36,452 nt of DNA from Candidatus Heimdallarchaeota archaeon (GCA_021399345.1 JAAFKI010000175.1:1-36452), one strand, 5' to 3'. Positions 8,520 to 17,128 are shown, counted from the first letter of the stretch. Translations and numbers: made by a program. Notes: generated by a model from the letters alone, not told the origin.

Positions 8520-9701
8520 ATGAGTGTAGTTAAGCAAAAAACAGATCAAGCAGTCAAGATTTTAAACGAATTAGGTATAGATTTGTGGTTGATTTATATT
8601 AGAAAAACATCAGAAATTCATGATCCAAGCTTATATTTTCTTTTGGAAGATACTTGGTTAACTTGGCAATCAGCTATTATTATTAGTAAAAAAGGTCAAA
8701 AAATTGTCATTTGTGGAAGATATGATGCTGTGAATGTAGAATCATCAGGGATTTATGATAGAGTAATAAGCTATGATGAAAGTATAAAAGAGCCATTACT
8801 TAAAATCTTGAATGAATTAAAACCTCAAAGTATAGCTATCAATTATTCAGAGGATAACATCGCAGCAGATGGATTAACACATGGTATGTGGCTTAGATTA
8901 AACAAAATGCTAGAAGGTACAAAGTATCTTAACAAACTAATTTCTTCAGAGGATCTTCTAGCAGCTTTAAGGGGTAGAAAAACAGTACTAGAACTAGAAA
9001 AAATAAGAGAGGCTGTTGATTTTAGTGAACTAGGGCACAAAAAAGTTAGTGAGACTGCAAAAATCGGCATGTCTGAAGAAGAAATAGAAAAAATGCTCTT
9101 AGAATTTACTAAGGAAAATAATCTAACTGTTTCTTATCCACCTTTAGTCCACGTTGGTCCATCTACATCAATAGGACATGGAAAAGCTTCTTCTGACATT
9201 AAAATCAAGAAAGGTGATTTAATTAATGTTGATTACGGTGTCTTTTTTGAGGGATATGCATCAGACCTCCAAAGAATGAACTATGTATTACAAGATGGTG
9301 AAGATATACCTCCAACAGAAGTCAGAAGAGCTTTTGAAACAGTTATCAAGGCAATTAATGCTGGTGCAGAAAAACTAAAACCAGGTGTCCAAGGTTGGGA
9401 AGTTGATAATGTTGCACGTAAGTTGGTTACCGATGCAGGATACCAAGAATTCATGCACGCACTTGGACATCAAATAGGTCGAAATGTTCACGATGGAGGT
9501 TGTCTGTTAGGTCCAAGATGGGAAAAATACGGAAAATCTGTAATGTATAAGGTTGAGGAAGGACAAGCATTTACTTTAGAACTACATGTTTATGTTGAAA
9601 ATCATGGTTACTGTAGCGTTGAAGAGGATGTTATAGTAACAAAGGATGGTTGTGAGTTTCTTTCGGATAGACAATTAGAACTAACTTTACTAAAGCTATA
9701 A
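8520..9701 (+). CDS. M24 family metallopeptidase (Xaa-Pro aminopeptidase-like)
   Basis: 393 residues from the ATG at 8520 (a TTG at 8517 adds one residue); a purine-rich gaggaag lies upstream. N-terminal creatinase-like domain (about 1-155), then the pita-bread domain. All five metal ligands are identifiable: Asp238 (NVDYG), Asp249 (YASDLQR), His317 (ALGHQIGR), Glu354 (TLELHVY) and Glu368/369 (SVEED). The His220 region (SIGHGKAS) matches the catalytic histidine of the family. Expected role is removal of N-terminal residues preceding proline from peptides in the cytoplasm. It is followed 26 nt later by the clan CD peptidase gene. Confidence 0.92.
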   Translation: MSVVKQKTDQAVKILNELGIDLWLIYIRKTSEIHDPSLYFLLEDTWLTWQSAIIISKKGQKIVICGRYDAVNVESSGIYDRVISYDESIKEPLLKILNELKPQSIAINYSEDNIAADGLTHGMWLRLNKMLEGTKYLNKLISSEDLLAALRGRKTVLELEKIREAVDFSELGHKKVSETAKIGMSEEEIEKMLLEFTKENNLTVSYPPLVHVGPSTSIGHGKASSDIKIKKGDLINVDYGVFFEGYASDLQRMNYVLQDGEDIPPTEVRRAFETVIKAINAGAEKLKPGVQGWEVDNVARKLVTDAGYQEFMHALGHQIGRNVHDGGCLLGPRWEKYGKSVMYKVEEGQAFTLELHVYVENHGYCSVEEDVIVTKDGCEFLSDRQLELTLLKL

Positions 9702-9727
9702 TTCAGAATAAATATAAGTGTCTAACA

Positions 9728-10993
9728 ATGTTAAAGAATATGAAGATTGCTTTCCGAAAGACTATCATTGTTCTTGCAATGTTCTTCTTTCTATTTTCTA
9801 GTGAATCGCAGGTTTACTCCACAGATGCTGAAGATTTCGATAATCCAATTGAAACCTATGCAGTTCTTTTTGATCAATTTGCAGTTGAGGTAAACGGCAC
9901 ACTTATGGGATCAGCTATTGAATTGAAAGATTCTCTTCTTCAAATAGGCTGGTCTAACGACAACATTTCATTGTTTATAGGAGATGAAAATCTTACAAAA
10001 ACAATTTTCCTTGAGCAACTAAATTACTTGGAACAAGAAGTTGATGAAAATGATTTGGTTTTCATTTATATCACAGCTCATGGTCACACTTATTGTCGAG
10101 ACGTATTGGATTTCAACAGCTGGTTTCAAGCAGAGTTCGATCAAATTGGAACAGCTAATAAAGTCTATTTGATGGAATCTTGTTATGGTGGAGAATTTGT
10201 GAGACTTTTTTCAGGAAGATGTTATGCAATGAGTAGTGTAAGCCCATTTGAACTTGCAATCGCTTATATTCCTGATGAAAATGGTACATGGACTTTAAGT
10301 GAACCTCCTTTTGCGGGAGGTATTTCCTCACATTTCTGGGCTAAAGCATTGACAAATATTTCTGCTGATTCGTCTCTTGACGGTGTAATAAGCTTAAATG
10401 AGATGTATTTGTATTCATTACCACTTATCAGGAATTGTTATAATGAAACATTTGAAGCAGATCCTAGTTTAGCAGATTATATAAAATCCGTAGCAGGGTA
10501 CACAGAAAACTATCCCATGCCAACTGTCTTGAATAACTTATATTATGATTTAACCTTAAACGCTACAGATTTCATTCTAAACCATGAAAAATATGTCTGG
10601 GAAGATGATGTAAAAGTACCTATCATTAATAGTCAAAATATAATATATTACACCGATGAAGCAACAGTTGATGTGATTTTTGAATTAAGTGATAGATCAG
10701 ATTTTAACTATTACTGCTATGTAGATTTAGATTTGAAAACATGGGGAAGTCATGGAGCAACCATGTTGAACTCTTGGGATTACACATTTAGTTTATCAAT
10801 TGATGAGAAACGGGATTATAATGTTACCATTGCAGTTGTTGATGAATGGGGCAATGAAAATACTAATTTTACCTTGGTGAAATATGTTGGTGATAGCAAA
10901 GAAGCTTCATATGGTTCTATTTCTTCTCTGATAGCAATTGTGTTTTTACCAATAATTATGCTCTACTATCGAACTAAAAGAAGAAAAGATTAA
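9728..10993 (+). CDS. Membrane-anchored clan CD (caspase/legumain-fold) cysteine peptidase
   Basis: 421 residues. An N-terminal signal peptide (hydrophobic core about residues 12-25) leads into a caspase-like alpha/beta domain: strand TYAVLFDQ, strand LVFIYITAHGH with the catalytic-type His118-Gly119, and strand KVYLMESCYGG with Cys152. The His-Gly and E-S/A-C-x-G pair is the signature of clan CD (families C13, C14, C11, C25); overall it looks closest to C13. After the peptidase domain there is an extracellular beta-rich region (about 300-390) with several N-x-S/T sites, then a C-terminal membrane helix (SSLIAIVFLPIIMLYY) and a basic tail RTKRRKD. The active site should therefore face outside. 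A TATA-like aaataaatataag lies just before the ATG. Confidence 0.82.
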   Translation: MLKNMKIAFRKTIIVLAMFFFLFSSESQVYSTDAEDFDNPIETYAVLFDQFAVEVNGTLMGSAIELKDSLLQIGWSNDNISLFIGDENLTKTIFLEQLNYLEQEVDENDLVFIYITAHGHTYCRDVLDFNSWFQAEFDQIGTANKVYLMESCYGGEFVRLFSGRCYAMSSVSPFELAIAYIPDENGTWTLSEPPFAGGISSHFWAKALTNISADSSLDGVISLNEMYLYSLPLIRNCYNETFEADPSLADYIKSVAGYTENYPMPTVLNNLYYDLTLNATDFILNHEKYVWEDDVKVPIINSQNIIYYTDEATVDVIFELSDRSDFNYYCYVDLDLKTWGSHGATMLNSWDYTFSLSIDEKRDYNVTIAVVDEWGNENTNFTLVKYVGDSKEASYGSISSLIAIVFLPIIMLYYRTKRRKD

Positions 10994-11039
10994 ATAAGTA
11001 TGGTTGAATTTCTCAAATATCGTTGAGACTTCCATAATT

Positions 11040-11151
11040 GCGGGGATAATCAAGTGGTCAACGATGACGGACTCAAGATCTATCAAGAGTCATTGGCTAG
11101 ATGGGACATCCGTTCCTTAGTGGTTCGGGAGTTCGAATCTCCCTCCCCGCA
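11040..11151 (+). tRNA. tRNA-Leu(CAA) with one intron
   Basis: Acceptor stem GCGGGGA (11040-11046) pairs with TCCCCGC (11144-11150), discriminator A at 11151, and CCA is encoded (11152-11154). T arm GGGAG TTCGAAT CTCCC. The anticodon stem ACGGA/TCCGT (11067-11071 and 11109-11113) closes only when a 30-nt intron (11078-11107) is removed, giving loop CTCAAGA with anticodon CAA. The long variable arm is right for leucine. A T-run (ttttt) follows immediately, as a terminator. Confidence 0.95.
11078..11107 (+). other. Archaeal tRNA intron at position 37/38 with canonical bulge-helix-bulge
   Basis: A complete bulge-helix-bulge is readable. The central 4-bp helix is CTCA (11072-11075) with TGGG (11102-11105). 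The 3-nt bulges are AG^A (11076-11078) and AC^A (11106-11108), with cuts after 11077 and 11107. The inner helix is TCTA (11079-11082) with TAGA (11098-11101), and the outer helix is the anticodon stem. This is the substrate form of the archaeal splicing endonuclease. Confidence 0.92.
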
Positions 11152-11234
11152 CCATTTTTCTTTAATTTTGTAACTTTTTATTGAACTTGTTTTATAACAA
11201 CATTTTTTTAAAGAGTAGTTCTCAAAACTCAATC

Positions 11235-11420
11235 ATGTCTAAAATACCTTATCCAACAACAAAGTTCCTGAAGGTTAAATGCACTAGCTGTAACAATGAG
11301 CAAATAATATTTGATTCTGCTAAAATTGTTGTTAAATGCACTGTTTGTGAAGAAGATTTAGCTCAACCTCGTGGTGGTAAAGCTAAGATATTGGGTGAGA
11401 TAGTAGAAGTACTGTCTTAA
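11235..11420 (+). CDS. rps27e: Ribosomal protein eS27
   Basis: Small-subunit ribosomal protein of 61 residues. It carries the single zinc ribbon of the family: VKCTSCNNEQIIF followed by VKCTVCEEDLAQPRGG, giving C-x2-C ... C-x2-C. The start is the ATG at 11235 (MSKIPYPTTKF), which matches known eS27 N-termini; longer in-frame readings back to 11181 are not expected. It lies just downstream of tRNA-Leu. Confidence 0.95.
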   Translation: MSKIPYPTTKFLKVKCTSCNNEQIIFDSAKIVVKCTVCEEDLAQPRGGKAKILGEIVEVLS

Positions 11421-11432
11421 TATTAAGAATTT

Positions 11433-12011
11433 TCACTCTTTTAATTCAATATTTTCAGTAATGCCTTTTATTACAAGACCTTTTGCGTTTTCCTTTGGTA
11501 GTAAACAAACATCTTCAATTTCAAAAGGTCCATATGTTTTACCATCCAAACCTTTGATTTTTTCTTTTGTACTTTGTATGAATCTAACTGCCACAAAATC
11601 TATTTCATCATCTAAATCTGTATCTTCACCAGTTACTGAGGGTAAACTCAAATCAGTGTATGCGACATCTTTTGGTGAAAAGACATCTTTTCGATAAATA
11701 TCATATACTTGTTTCATTCTTTCATAGAAATTTTGCTCCTCTCGAGCAAGATTCACATTTACCTCTTGTTTACTCATAACGATTTGGATAATTTTACTTG
11801 TTCTAAGTTTTAGTAAATCATTAATCACATATTTTAATCGATGTAATCTCTCTTCTAGTATCTTCTTGATAAGAGGATTAATTTCTTCTTTAGATTTGAC
11901 TGTTCTCACTTTCAAAAAATCTCTCATAGCACCATAGAAAGCTTCATTCATGGGAGTTAGTTGTTCTTTTTCCCGTTCTTCTTTCCATTTATTTTGAATT
12001 TTATCAAACAC
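11433..12011 (-). CDS. gins15: GINS complex subunit (Gins15/Gins51 type)
   Basis: 192 residues: an N-terminal helical A domain (about 1-115, with LHRLKYVINDLLKLRTSKI as its core helix) linked to a small C-terminal beta B domain (DEIDFVAVRFIQST ... YGPFEIEDVCLLPKENAKGLV). A-then-B order with the conserved 'LP..NA..L' ending is the Sld5/Psf1-like archaeal Gins15 pattern. GINS joins MCM and GAN/RecJ in the replicative helicase. It is the last gene of a minus-strand run TFS - OB protein - PCNA - GINS, 65 nt after PCNA. Confidence 0.85.
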   Translation of the reverse strand: MFDKIQNKWKEEREKEQLTPMNEAFYGAMRDFLKVRTVKSKEEINPLIKKILEERLHRLKYVINDLLKLRTSKIIQIVMSKQEVNVNLAREEQNFYERMKQVYDIYRKDVFSPKDVAYTDLSLPSVTGEDTDLDDEIDFVAVRFIQSTKEKIKGLDGKTYGPFEIEDVCLLPKENAKGLVIKGITENIELKE

Positions 12012-12076
12012 AATGCTTCCTCAGTCAATTAGTAAGAAATAAAGAATAATCTCCCTCTTTAGTTTTAGCTTTCTTC

Positions 12077-12862
12077 TTAATCCTCAATTTCTTCGCTTTC
12101 TTCTATTCTTGGTGCAACAAAGTAAATCAGATGTCCTTTATCTTCAATTTCATACACCAATCTAATTGGTTGTTCTCGATTGAATGACATTCTAACATAA
12201 TCAGAAGAACGTATACCTCTTAGAAAGTTTGAAAGAAAATCAAGTGAGTACATTGCTTCGGATTCTCCAGAAACTAGAAAAGCCCCTGTTTCCATTTCTT
12301 CACTTTGAGGTTCAATGAAAGTATCCATTTCCTTTGTATCACTTTCTGCTCCGAAGAAGATACCTTCTTCCTTTGCTCTTATTTTCAAGTAATCACTTAC
12401 CATTTCTGCATCTTTTAGAACTTGCTGAATAAATGATGCTTTAATCTCAAAATTTGTATCAAATTCAATGTGAATGGAATCTGGAATATTTCCTTCTTCT
12501 GGAATATCAATTATTGATAGAGCAAATTTTCTTTGCTGATTTTGTCCTATAAATTCTACAACAAATCTTTTTGTTGTATCATCGAAAGACATTCTTAGCT
12601 GCTCATTAGTCTTTGCTGTTTTTAATATTGTATTCAATGTTTCCAAACTCAAACCTATAGGATCAGCATCCTTAGCTTCATATTTTTGAAAAGCTTCCTT
12701 TTTCATGAAGAAATCTATCATGGAAATGCGAGTTGCATCAAAAGCTTTAATTCGGATACCATCCTCTTCGACATTTATTCTGCTTTCTGCAACTATTGAA
12801 CTTATAATTGACACTATATTGGACATCAATTTCGCGTCTTCTAATACCATTTGAAAAGCCAT
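12077..12862 (-). CDS. pcn: DNA polymerase sliding clamp PCNA
   Basis: 261 residues. Two repeats of the clamp fold are visible, with family landmarks DGIRIKAFDATRISMIDFFM near residues 34-53, the interdomain connector region around 120-135, KASFIQQVLKDAEMVSDYL-type helix, and the C-terminal RLVYEIEDKGHLIYFVAPRIEE, where acidic and hydrophobic residues form the partner-binding surface. The ring tethers polymerase, FEN1, ligase and others. It sits between the OB-fold gene and the GINS gene, so coexpression with replication partners is likely. Confidence 0.96.
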   Translation of the reverse strand: MAFQMVLEDAKLMSNIVSIISSIVAESRINVEEDGIRIKAFDATRISMIDFFMKKEAFQKYEAKDADPIGLSLETLNTILKTAKTNEQLRMSFDDTTKRFVVEFIGQNQQRKFALSIIDIPEEGNIPDSIHIEFDTNFEIKASFIQQVLKDAEMVSDYLKIRAKEEGIFFGAESDTKEMDTFIEPQSEEMETGAFLVSGESEAMYSLDFLSNFLRGIRSSDYVRMSFNREQPIRLVYEIEDKGHLIYFVAPRIEESEEIED

Positions 12863-12956
12863 TATTATACCCCAATACTTTTACTTAAATTATGAATTTA
12901 CCTCTTTTTCTCTTTTTATCTTTTCACTATATAAGGGAATCGTCTATCAAAACCTA

Positions 12957-13319
12957 TCATGTATTAACTCTTCTTAAGGATTGCTCAAGTTCATTTATTT
13001 GTTTGTAAACTTCTAAATCTACACCATTGAAATTCTGAATAAATGAACCTCTCATTTGTTTCTCAGGATGCAATTCCACATACCCAAGAGCTCGTATTTG
13101 TAAACCTTCCTTAAGATCAACACTAATATTTTCTGGCAGGATTATTGTAATTTGTTCATATCCATCATCAAGTAGTATTGCTAAATCTGTAATTTCTGCT
13201 ATCTTGCCCACTATTCGGTATTTACCAGGTTTTTGAATCTCTGCAATATTTACATCAATGAACGGTTTATCTTTGTAGGGTTTTTCAAAATCTGATTCAC
13301 TCATTAAAGTTACATCCAA
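12957..13319 (-). CDS. Small OB-fold protein, RPA3/RPA14-like
   Basis: 120 residues, one OB fold: GKYRIVGKIAEITDLAILLDDG, then a TIILP strand, then LQIRALGYVELHPE, ending with a helix LEVYKQINELEQSL. The order 'VGKI - LDDG - ALGYV - helix with a NGVDLEVY segment' resembles eukaryotic RPA3 (RPA14), the trimer-forming small subunit of replication protein A. This is a judgement by eye. The gene abuts tfs (0 nt between stop and start) and precedes pcna, so a role in replication or transcription-coupled ssDNA handling is likely. Both M1 and M6 are possible starts. Confidence 0.65.
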   Translation of the reverse strand: MDVTLMSESDFEKPYKDKPFIDVNIAEIQKPGKYRIVGKIAEITDLAILLDDGYEQITIILPENISVDLKEGLQIRALGYVELHPEKQMRGSFIQNFNGVDLEVYKQINELEQSLRRVNT

Positions 13320-13673
13320 TTAATCGTATTCTCTCCAAGTTTTATCACATTTGGTGCAACGGAAGAATCTTGTTGGTGATTCATCAGCACTTCTTGTTTG
13401 TATCATCCAAAAACTGACTTTTTGAATCTTTTTGCAGTCTTCGCAATACTTGTCTTCTGTGGGTTTTGTTGAATCTGCTTTTGTTTCATCAAATACTGTT
13501 GTCATCTCTTTAATTAAGTTGTGTTCGACTTCCTCAGTAAAGGCTACTTCTTCATTTTCACCTAAATCACGTTTAAATCCGCATTTAAGGCAAATTAGAA
13601 TAGTTTCATTATTTTTATTTTTTTCAGTATGAAGTAATTTTCCACATTTGGGACAGAAATCCAAGCATATCAC
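13320..13673 (-). CDS. tfs: Transcription elongation factor TFS (TFIIS/RPB9-like)
   Basis: 117 residues with two zinc ribbons. The N-terminal one is CPKCGKLL ... CLKCGFKR. The C-terminal TFIIS-type ribbon is CEDCKK ... CTKCDKTWREYD. Between the Cys pairs the loop TRSADESPTRFF carries the acidic DE dipeptide that reaches the polymerase active site to stimulate RNA cleavage. First gene of the tfs - OB - pcna - gins operon; divergent from MBF1 with 121 nt between them for two promoters. Confidence 0.94.
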   Translation of the reverse strand: MICLDFCPKCGKLLHTEKNKNNETILICLKCGFKRDLGENEEVAFTEEVEHNLIKEMTTVFDETKADSTKPTEDKYCEDCKKIQKVSFWMIQTRSADESPTRFFRCTKCDKTWREYD

Positions 13674-13794
13674 CTACTTTCTTCTTAAATACAGTAATTT
13701 TCAGTTATACCAAGTCTATTTAAGCTCATAGAAAAATGTTTTTGAATTTGTCTTCTTTTATCAGTTTAAATTCAACCTCCTATGGTGAACAAAT

Positions 13795-14322
13795 TTGTCA
13801 ACATGCGAAATGTGTGGTAGTGAGATATACGCGAGACCAATTACAATAAAGATAGAAGGAGCTGAATTATTAGTTTGTCCAGCTTGTGCCAAACACGGAA
13901 AACCAGTTGTTAAGAGATCACCAAAGAAACCAACAGCTAGTTCTAGAACCTCGCCTTCACGTTCAGCATATACTCCAAGAACATCCACTTCATCACAACC
14001 TCGAAGAAGAGAGAGATTTGGTAGTGAAAAGGAGCTTGTTACTGATTATGCTGAAAAACTAAGATTAGCTAGACAAAAAATGAAGCTTACTCAGAAGGAA
14101 GTTTCAATTCAAACTAAAATATCTGTATCTGAATTACAAAGTCTTGAAACTGGTAAGATGAGACCATCAGATGATTTAATTAGTAGATTAGAAAAGTTCT
14201 ACAATATTAAAATGACTGAGGAAATTCAAGCTTATGGTTCAAAAGACCAAAAAAAGGGTTCAGCATTTCAAACCTTAGGTGACATAGTAGTAATCAAAAA
14301 GAAGAAGGATGAGGAAGAGTAA
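13795..14322 (+). CDS. mbf1: Multiprotein bridging factor 1 (MBF1)
   Basis: 175 residues. N-terminal zinc ribbon with Cys4, Cys7, Cys28 and Cys31 (CEMCG ... CPAC), a Ser/Thr/Arg-rich linker (about 40-78) and a C-terminal Cro/C1-type helix-turn-helix (LRLARQKMKLTQKEVSIQTK then SVSELQSLETGKMRPS). The frame must start before Cys4; the only suitable codon is the TTG at 13795, because ATGs nearby are out of frame or internal. MBF1 bridges regulators and TBP, and the archaeal protein also contacts ribosomes. Confidence 0.92.
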   Translation: MSTCEMCGSEIYARPITIKIEGAELLVCPACAKHGKPVVKRSPKKPTASSRTSPSRSAYTPRTSTSSQPRRRERFGSEKELVTDYAEKLRLARQKMKLTQKEVSIQTKISVSELQSLETGKMRPSDDLISRLEKFYNIKMTEEIQAYGSKDQKKGSAFQTLGDIVVIKKKKDEEE

Positions 14323-14337
14323 TTTTCTTTTTAGCTC

Positions 14338-14550
14338 TCATGAAAGTGAAATAACTTCAATTTTTGATGAGAGATCACTAATTATTGCTTCTGCTTCTTT
14401 CAGAGGAAGTTTAATTGTATAAAGCCTCTTCTTTGTTCTAAATTTGAGCTTGATATCGCTTTTATGACGTTTTGTTCTCAATTCACCTTTCTGGTCTATA
14501 GTTAGCTGAATAATTTCTTCTAATCTATCTTTAGTTATTTCGCTAGGCAT
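14338..14550 (-). CDS. rpl38e: Ribosomal protein eL38
   Basis: 70 residues. The pattern MPSEITKDRLEEII, then a basic strand DIKLKFRTKKRLYTIKL, then a helix LKEAEAIISDLSSKIEV matches eL38, including the conserved 'K.R..+.LYT' core. In archaea this protein is known mainly from TACK and Asgard lineages, which makes it useful taxonomically. Convergent with mbf1 (15 nt between stops) and divergent from the HD gene. Confidence 0.88.
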   Translation of the reverse strand: MPSEITKDRLEEIIQLTIDQKGELRTKRHKSDIKLKFRTKKRLYTIKLPLKEAEAIISDLSSKIEVISLS

Positions 14551-14660
14551 TTGCAGTCGAGTTGTGTCACTTAAATTTTCTTAAAAAAGTTTTGATATAA
14601 GGTTTTTACTGAATTTCAACAAAATATAAAAAATGAACAGGATTCTTTAGTTAGAGAAAG

Positions 14661-15191
14661 ATGGAAAATTCAATTATTCCTACAAAAGATCAGTGTATGT
14701 ATATCTTGAAAAAATACAAGACTCCAAACACTGTAATTCAACACTGTTTAATAGTTACAGGTATTGTTGAAGAGTTCTGTTTGAAGATACCACAAGTTAA
14801 CAGAAAAATCGCTATTGCAGGGGCTATGTTGCATGACATCGGTAGAACTATTAATCATTCTATTTCTCATGCAATAAATGGTGCTGAAATTCTAGAAAAA
14901 GAGAATATTGATTCGAGAATCATTGCAATAGTCAGGAACCACATTGGAACAGGAATAGTCAAAGAAGAAGCAAAAAAACTAGGATTACCCTCAGAAGATT
15001 ACGTCCCTGAAACACTAGAAGAAGAAATTGTTTCATATTCTGATAATCTTACATCAGGTAACGATAAATGCTCTTTTGAGGAAAAGCTTGATCACTTCAT
15101 TCAAAAATTTGGAGAAGAATCTCACGTTGTTAAAGGATTTTTCAGACAAAAAAAATTACTTAACAGTTTAATAAAATTAAATAAAGTATAA
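14661..15191 (+). CDS. HD-domain phosphohydrolase
   Basis: 176 residues. Metal-binding motif His28 (TVIQHCLIV), His58-Asp59 (GAMLHDIGR), and a downstream RNHIGTG and YSDNLT segment that would supply the last Asp. This is the archaeal stand-alone HD family often annotated as a TIGR00295-type protein. A nucleotide or phosphoester substrate is likely but unknown. Promoter-like gatataaggttttta lies about 65-50 nt upstream. Convergent with PAN. Confidence 0.85.
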   Translation: MENSIIPTKDQCMYILKKYKTPNTVIQHCLIVTGIVEEFCLKIPQVNRKIAIAGAMLHDIGRTINHSISHAINGAEILEKENIDSRIIAIVRNHIGTGIVKEEAKKLGLPSEDYVPETLEEEIVSYSDNLTSGNDKCSFEEKLDHFIQKFGEESHVVKGFFRQKKLLNSLIKLNKV

Positions 15192-15205
15192 AAAGAGGGA
15201 TATTT

Positions 15206-16408
15206 TCAAATATATCCAGTTGTTACTCGGGCAGTTGTTTCTTTATCTCCAGTGATTTTCTTTATAGCATCGACGAAATCTTGATTTACAACGTGATCTC
15301 TCTCTGTACGTATAGCAAACATTCCTGCTTCTGTACAGATGTTTTTGATGTCGGCCCCACTGCCACCTTCTGTCATTTGAACCAAATATTTTATATCCAC
15401 ATCTCCCTTAATATTCATCCCTTTAGTGTGAATCTTGAATATCACAGTTCTACTTTCTGCATTTGGAAGAGGTGTTTCTATAATTCTATCAAATCTACCA
15501 GGTCTTAGCATCGCGGAATCTAAAATATCTATCCGGTTAGTGGCTGCAATAATTTTAACGTCTCCTCTAGCATTGAAACCATCTAATTCTGAAAGAAGCT
15601 GCATTAAGGTTCTTTGAACCTCTCTATCACCACTAGTAGCAAGGTCTATTCTTCTACTTCCTATTGCATCCAATTCATCAATAAATAAAACACTTGGAGC
15701 ATTTTCCCTAGCAAATTCGAAAATTTCTCTTACTAACCTTGCACCATCACCAATGAATTTTTGCACAAGTTCACTCCCTATCAATCGAATGAAAGAAGCT
15801 TGAGTTTCGTTAGCAACTGCTTTAGCTAGCAAAGTTTTTCCAGTCCCAGGAGCTCCATGTAAAAGCACTCCTTTTGGAGGATCTATACCTATTTTCTCAA
15901 ATAACTCTGGCTTCAACAGAGGCAATTCAACTGTTTCTATAATCTCTTGTATCTGAGCATCTAGACCACCAATATCCACATATCTTTCAGTTGGTTTTTC
16001 GAGGAGTTCCATCTTTTGAACCATGGGGTCATACGAAGCAGGCAAGATATTTACAATAGCAAAAGTTCTTTGATTTAGTGCAACACGAGTATCAGGTTTC
16101 AGATTGTTTATATCAACTTGACGTGAGATTGATACAACAAGATTTGGACCTGTTGTGCTTCTAACTACAGCTGTTTTGTTATCAAGTGTTTCCACGATAT
16201 AACCCATAAAAAGCGGAGGAGATCTTAACCTTTCAAGTTCTACTTTCAGATTGTTTACTTCTCGTTGAAGTCTCAATCTTTCGCTTTCTACCATCTGTTT
16301 TTCTGTTTCTAACTGTCTTGCTTGTCTTTCTAAGTGATGAGCATATGAAATTAAATAAGCAGGATCATTTTGATCTGGTTCAGAACTTTCTTTTGACAGT
16401 CTTAGCAC
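15206..16408 (-). CDS. pan: Proteasome-activating nucleotidase PAN
   Basis: 400 residues: N-terminal coiled coil (about 25-62), OB ring domain (about 66-125) and an AAA+ module with Walker A GAPGTGKT (185-192), Walker B LFIDELDA (241-248), pore loop KFIGDG (217-222), sensor-1 AATNR and arginine residues in RPGRFDR. It unfolds substrates and feeds them to the 20S proteasome. The C-terminus is TTGYI; the HbYX gate-opening tail normally has a hydrophobic residue before Tyr, while here it is Gly. The start is a GTG at 16408. Divergent from aTrm56. Confidence 0.95.
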   Translation of the reverse strand: MLRLSKESSEPDQNDPAYLISYAHHLERQARQLETEKQMVESERLRLQREVNNLKVELERLRSPPLFMGYIVETLDNKTAVVRSTTGPNLVVSISRQVDINNLKPDTRVALNQRTFAIVNILPASYDPMVQKMELLEKPTERYVDIGGLDAQIQEIIETVELPLLKPELFEKIGIDPPKGVLLHGAPGTGKTLLAKAVANETQASFIRLIGSELVQKFIGDGARLVREIFEFARENAPSVLFIDELDAIGSRRIDLATSGDREVQRTLMQLLSELDGFNARGDVKIIAATNRIDILDSAMLRPGRFDRIIETPLPNAESRTVIFKIHTKGMNIKGDVDIKYLVQMTEGGSGADIKNICTEAGMFAIRTERDHVVNQDFVDAIKKITGDKETTARVTTGYI

Positions 16409-16440
16409 CCTCGGTATTTCTCAGTATTTTCTTATCTAAA

Positions 16441-16450
16441 TAAATATAAA
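16441..16450 (-). promoter_or_regulatory. Probable TATA box for pan
   Basis: In minus-strand sense tttatattta lies about 33-42 nt before the GTG start at 16408, with further AT-rich TATA-like sequence (ctatatataatata) just upstream that could serve either direction. Assigned by composition and spacing. Confidence 0.4.
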
Positions 16451-16585
16451 AGTCTATATATAATATACTTTACTTATTGTTTTAATTCATTAATTAATTG
16501 TTTTGTTAAGTATTCTATCCTCTGCGAAAAAACTACTAAACAACCAAATCAGCAACTTTAAGTGTATTTTAAATTAATTACCGGT

Positions 16586-17116
16586 ATGAAACTAGCTGTA
16601 CTCCGGTTATCACATAGAGTTGTAAGAGACAAGAGAATCTCTACACATTTGGCATTAACAGCTAGAGCTTTTGGAGCATCTGAATTTTTCTACACAGGAG
16701 ATCATGATACACATGTGGAAGACAGTATTCAAAAAATACAGCAAGAATGGGGAGGAAATTTATCTGCAACACACATTGGAAAACCTTGGAATTTCTTGAA
16801 AGATTGGAAGAAACAAGGTGGAGTAGTGATTCATCTAACGATGTATGGTATTGAGCTATCCGATAAATTACAGGAAATCCAAGATTTGGAGAAGGAGGAG
16901 ATTCTGATTGTGGTTGGTGGAGTTAAAGTTCCGGGTCAAGTTTTCGAACTCGCAGATTATAATATAGCGATTGGAAATCAACCACATAGCGAAGTTGCAG
17001 CACTTGCAGTTTTTCTTGATAGGATTACAGAAGGAGAAGCAAGAAAACAAAAATTCCAAGATGCAAATTATGAAATTGTTCCTATGGAGAGGGGAAAGCA
17101 AGCCAATAAGATTTAA
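16586..17116 (+). CDS. trm56: tRNA (cytidine(56)-2'-O)-methyltransferase aTrm56
   Basis: About 176 residues, SPOUT-class methylase specific to archaea that methylates C56 in the T loop of all tRNAs. Diagnostic segments: MKLAVLRLSHRVVRDKRIST at the N-terminus, GASEFFYTGDHD, VVIHLTMYG, LIVVGGVKVPGQVFELADYN (knot region) and NQPHSEVAALAVFLD. The ATG at 16586 gives the canonical N-terminus; a GTG at 16562 in frame would add eight unmatched residues. It is 12 nt upstream of the DUF2110 gene. Confidence 0.93.
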   Translation: MKLAVLRLSHRVVRDKRISTHLALTARAFGASEFFYTGDHDTHVEDSIQKIQQEWGGNLSATHIGKPWNFLKDWKKQGGVVIHLTMYGIELSDKLQEIQDLEKEEILIVVGGVKVPGQVFELADYNIAIGNQPHSEVAALAVFLDRITEGEARKQKFQDANYEIVPMERGKQANKI

Positions 17117-17128
17117 GGTGATAAAAAT

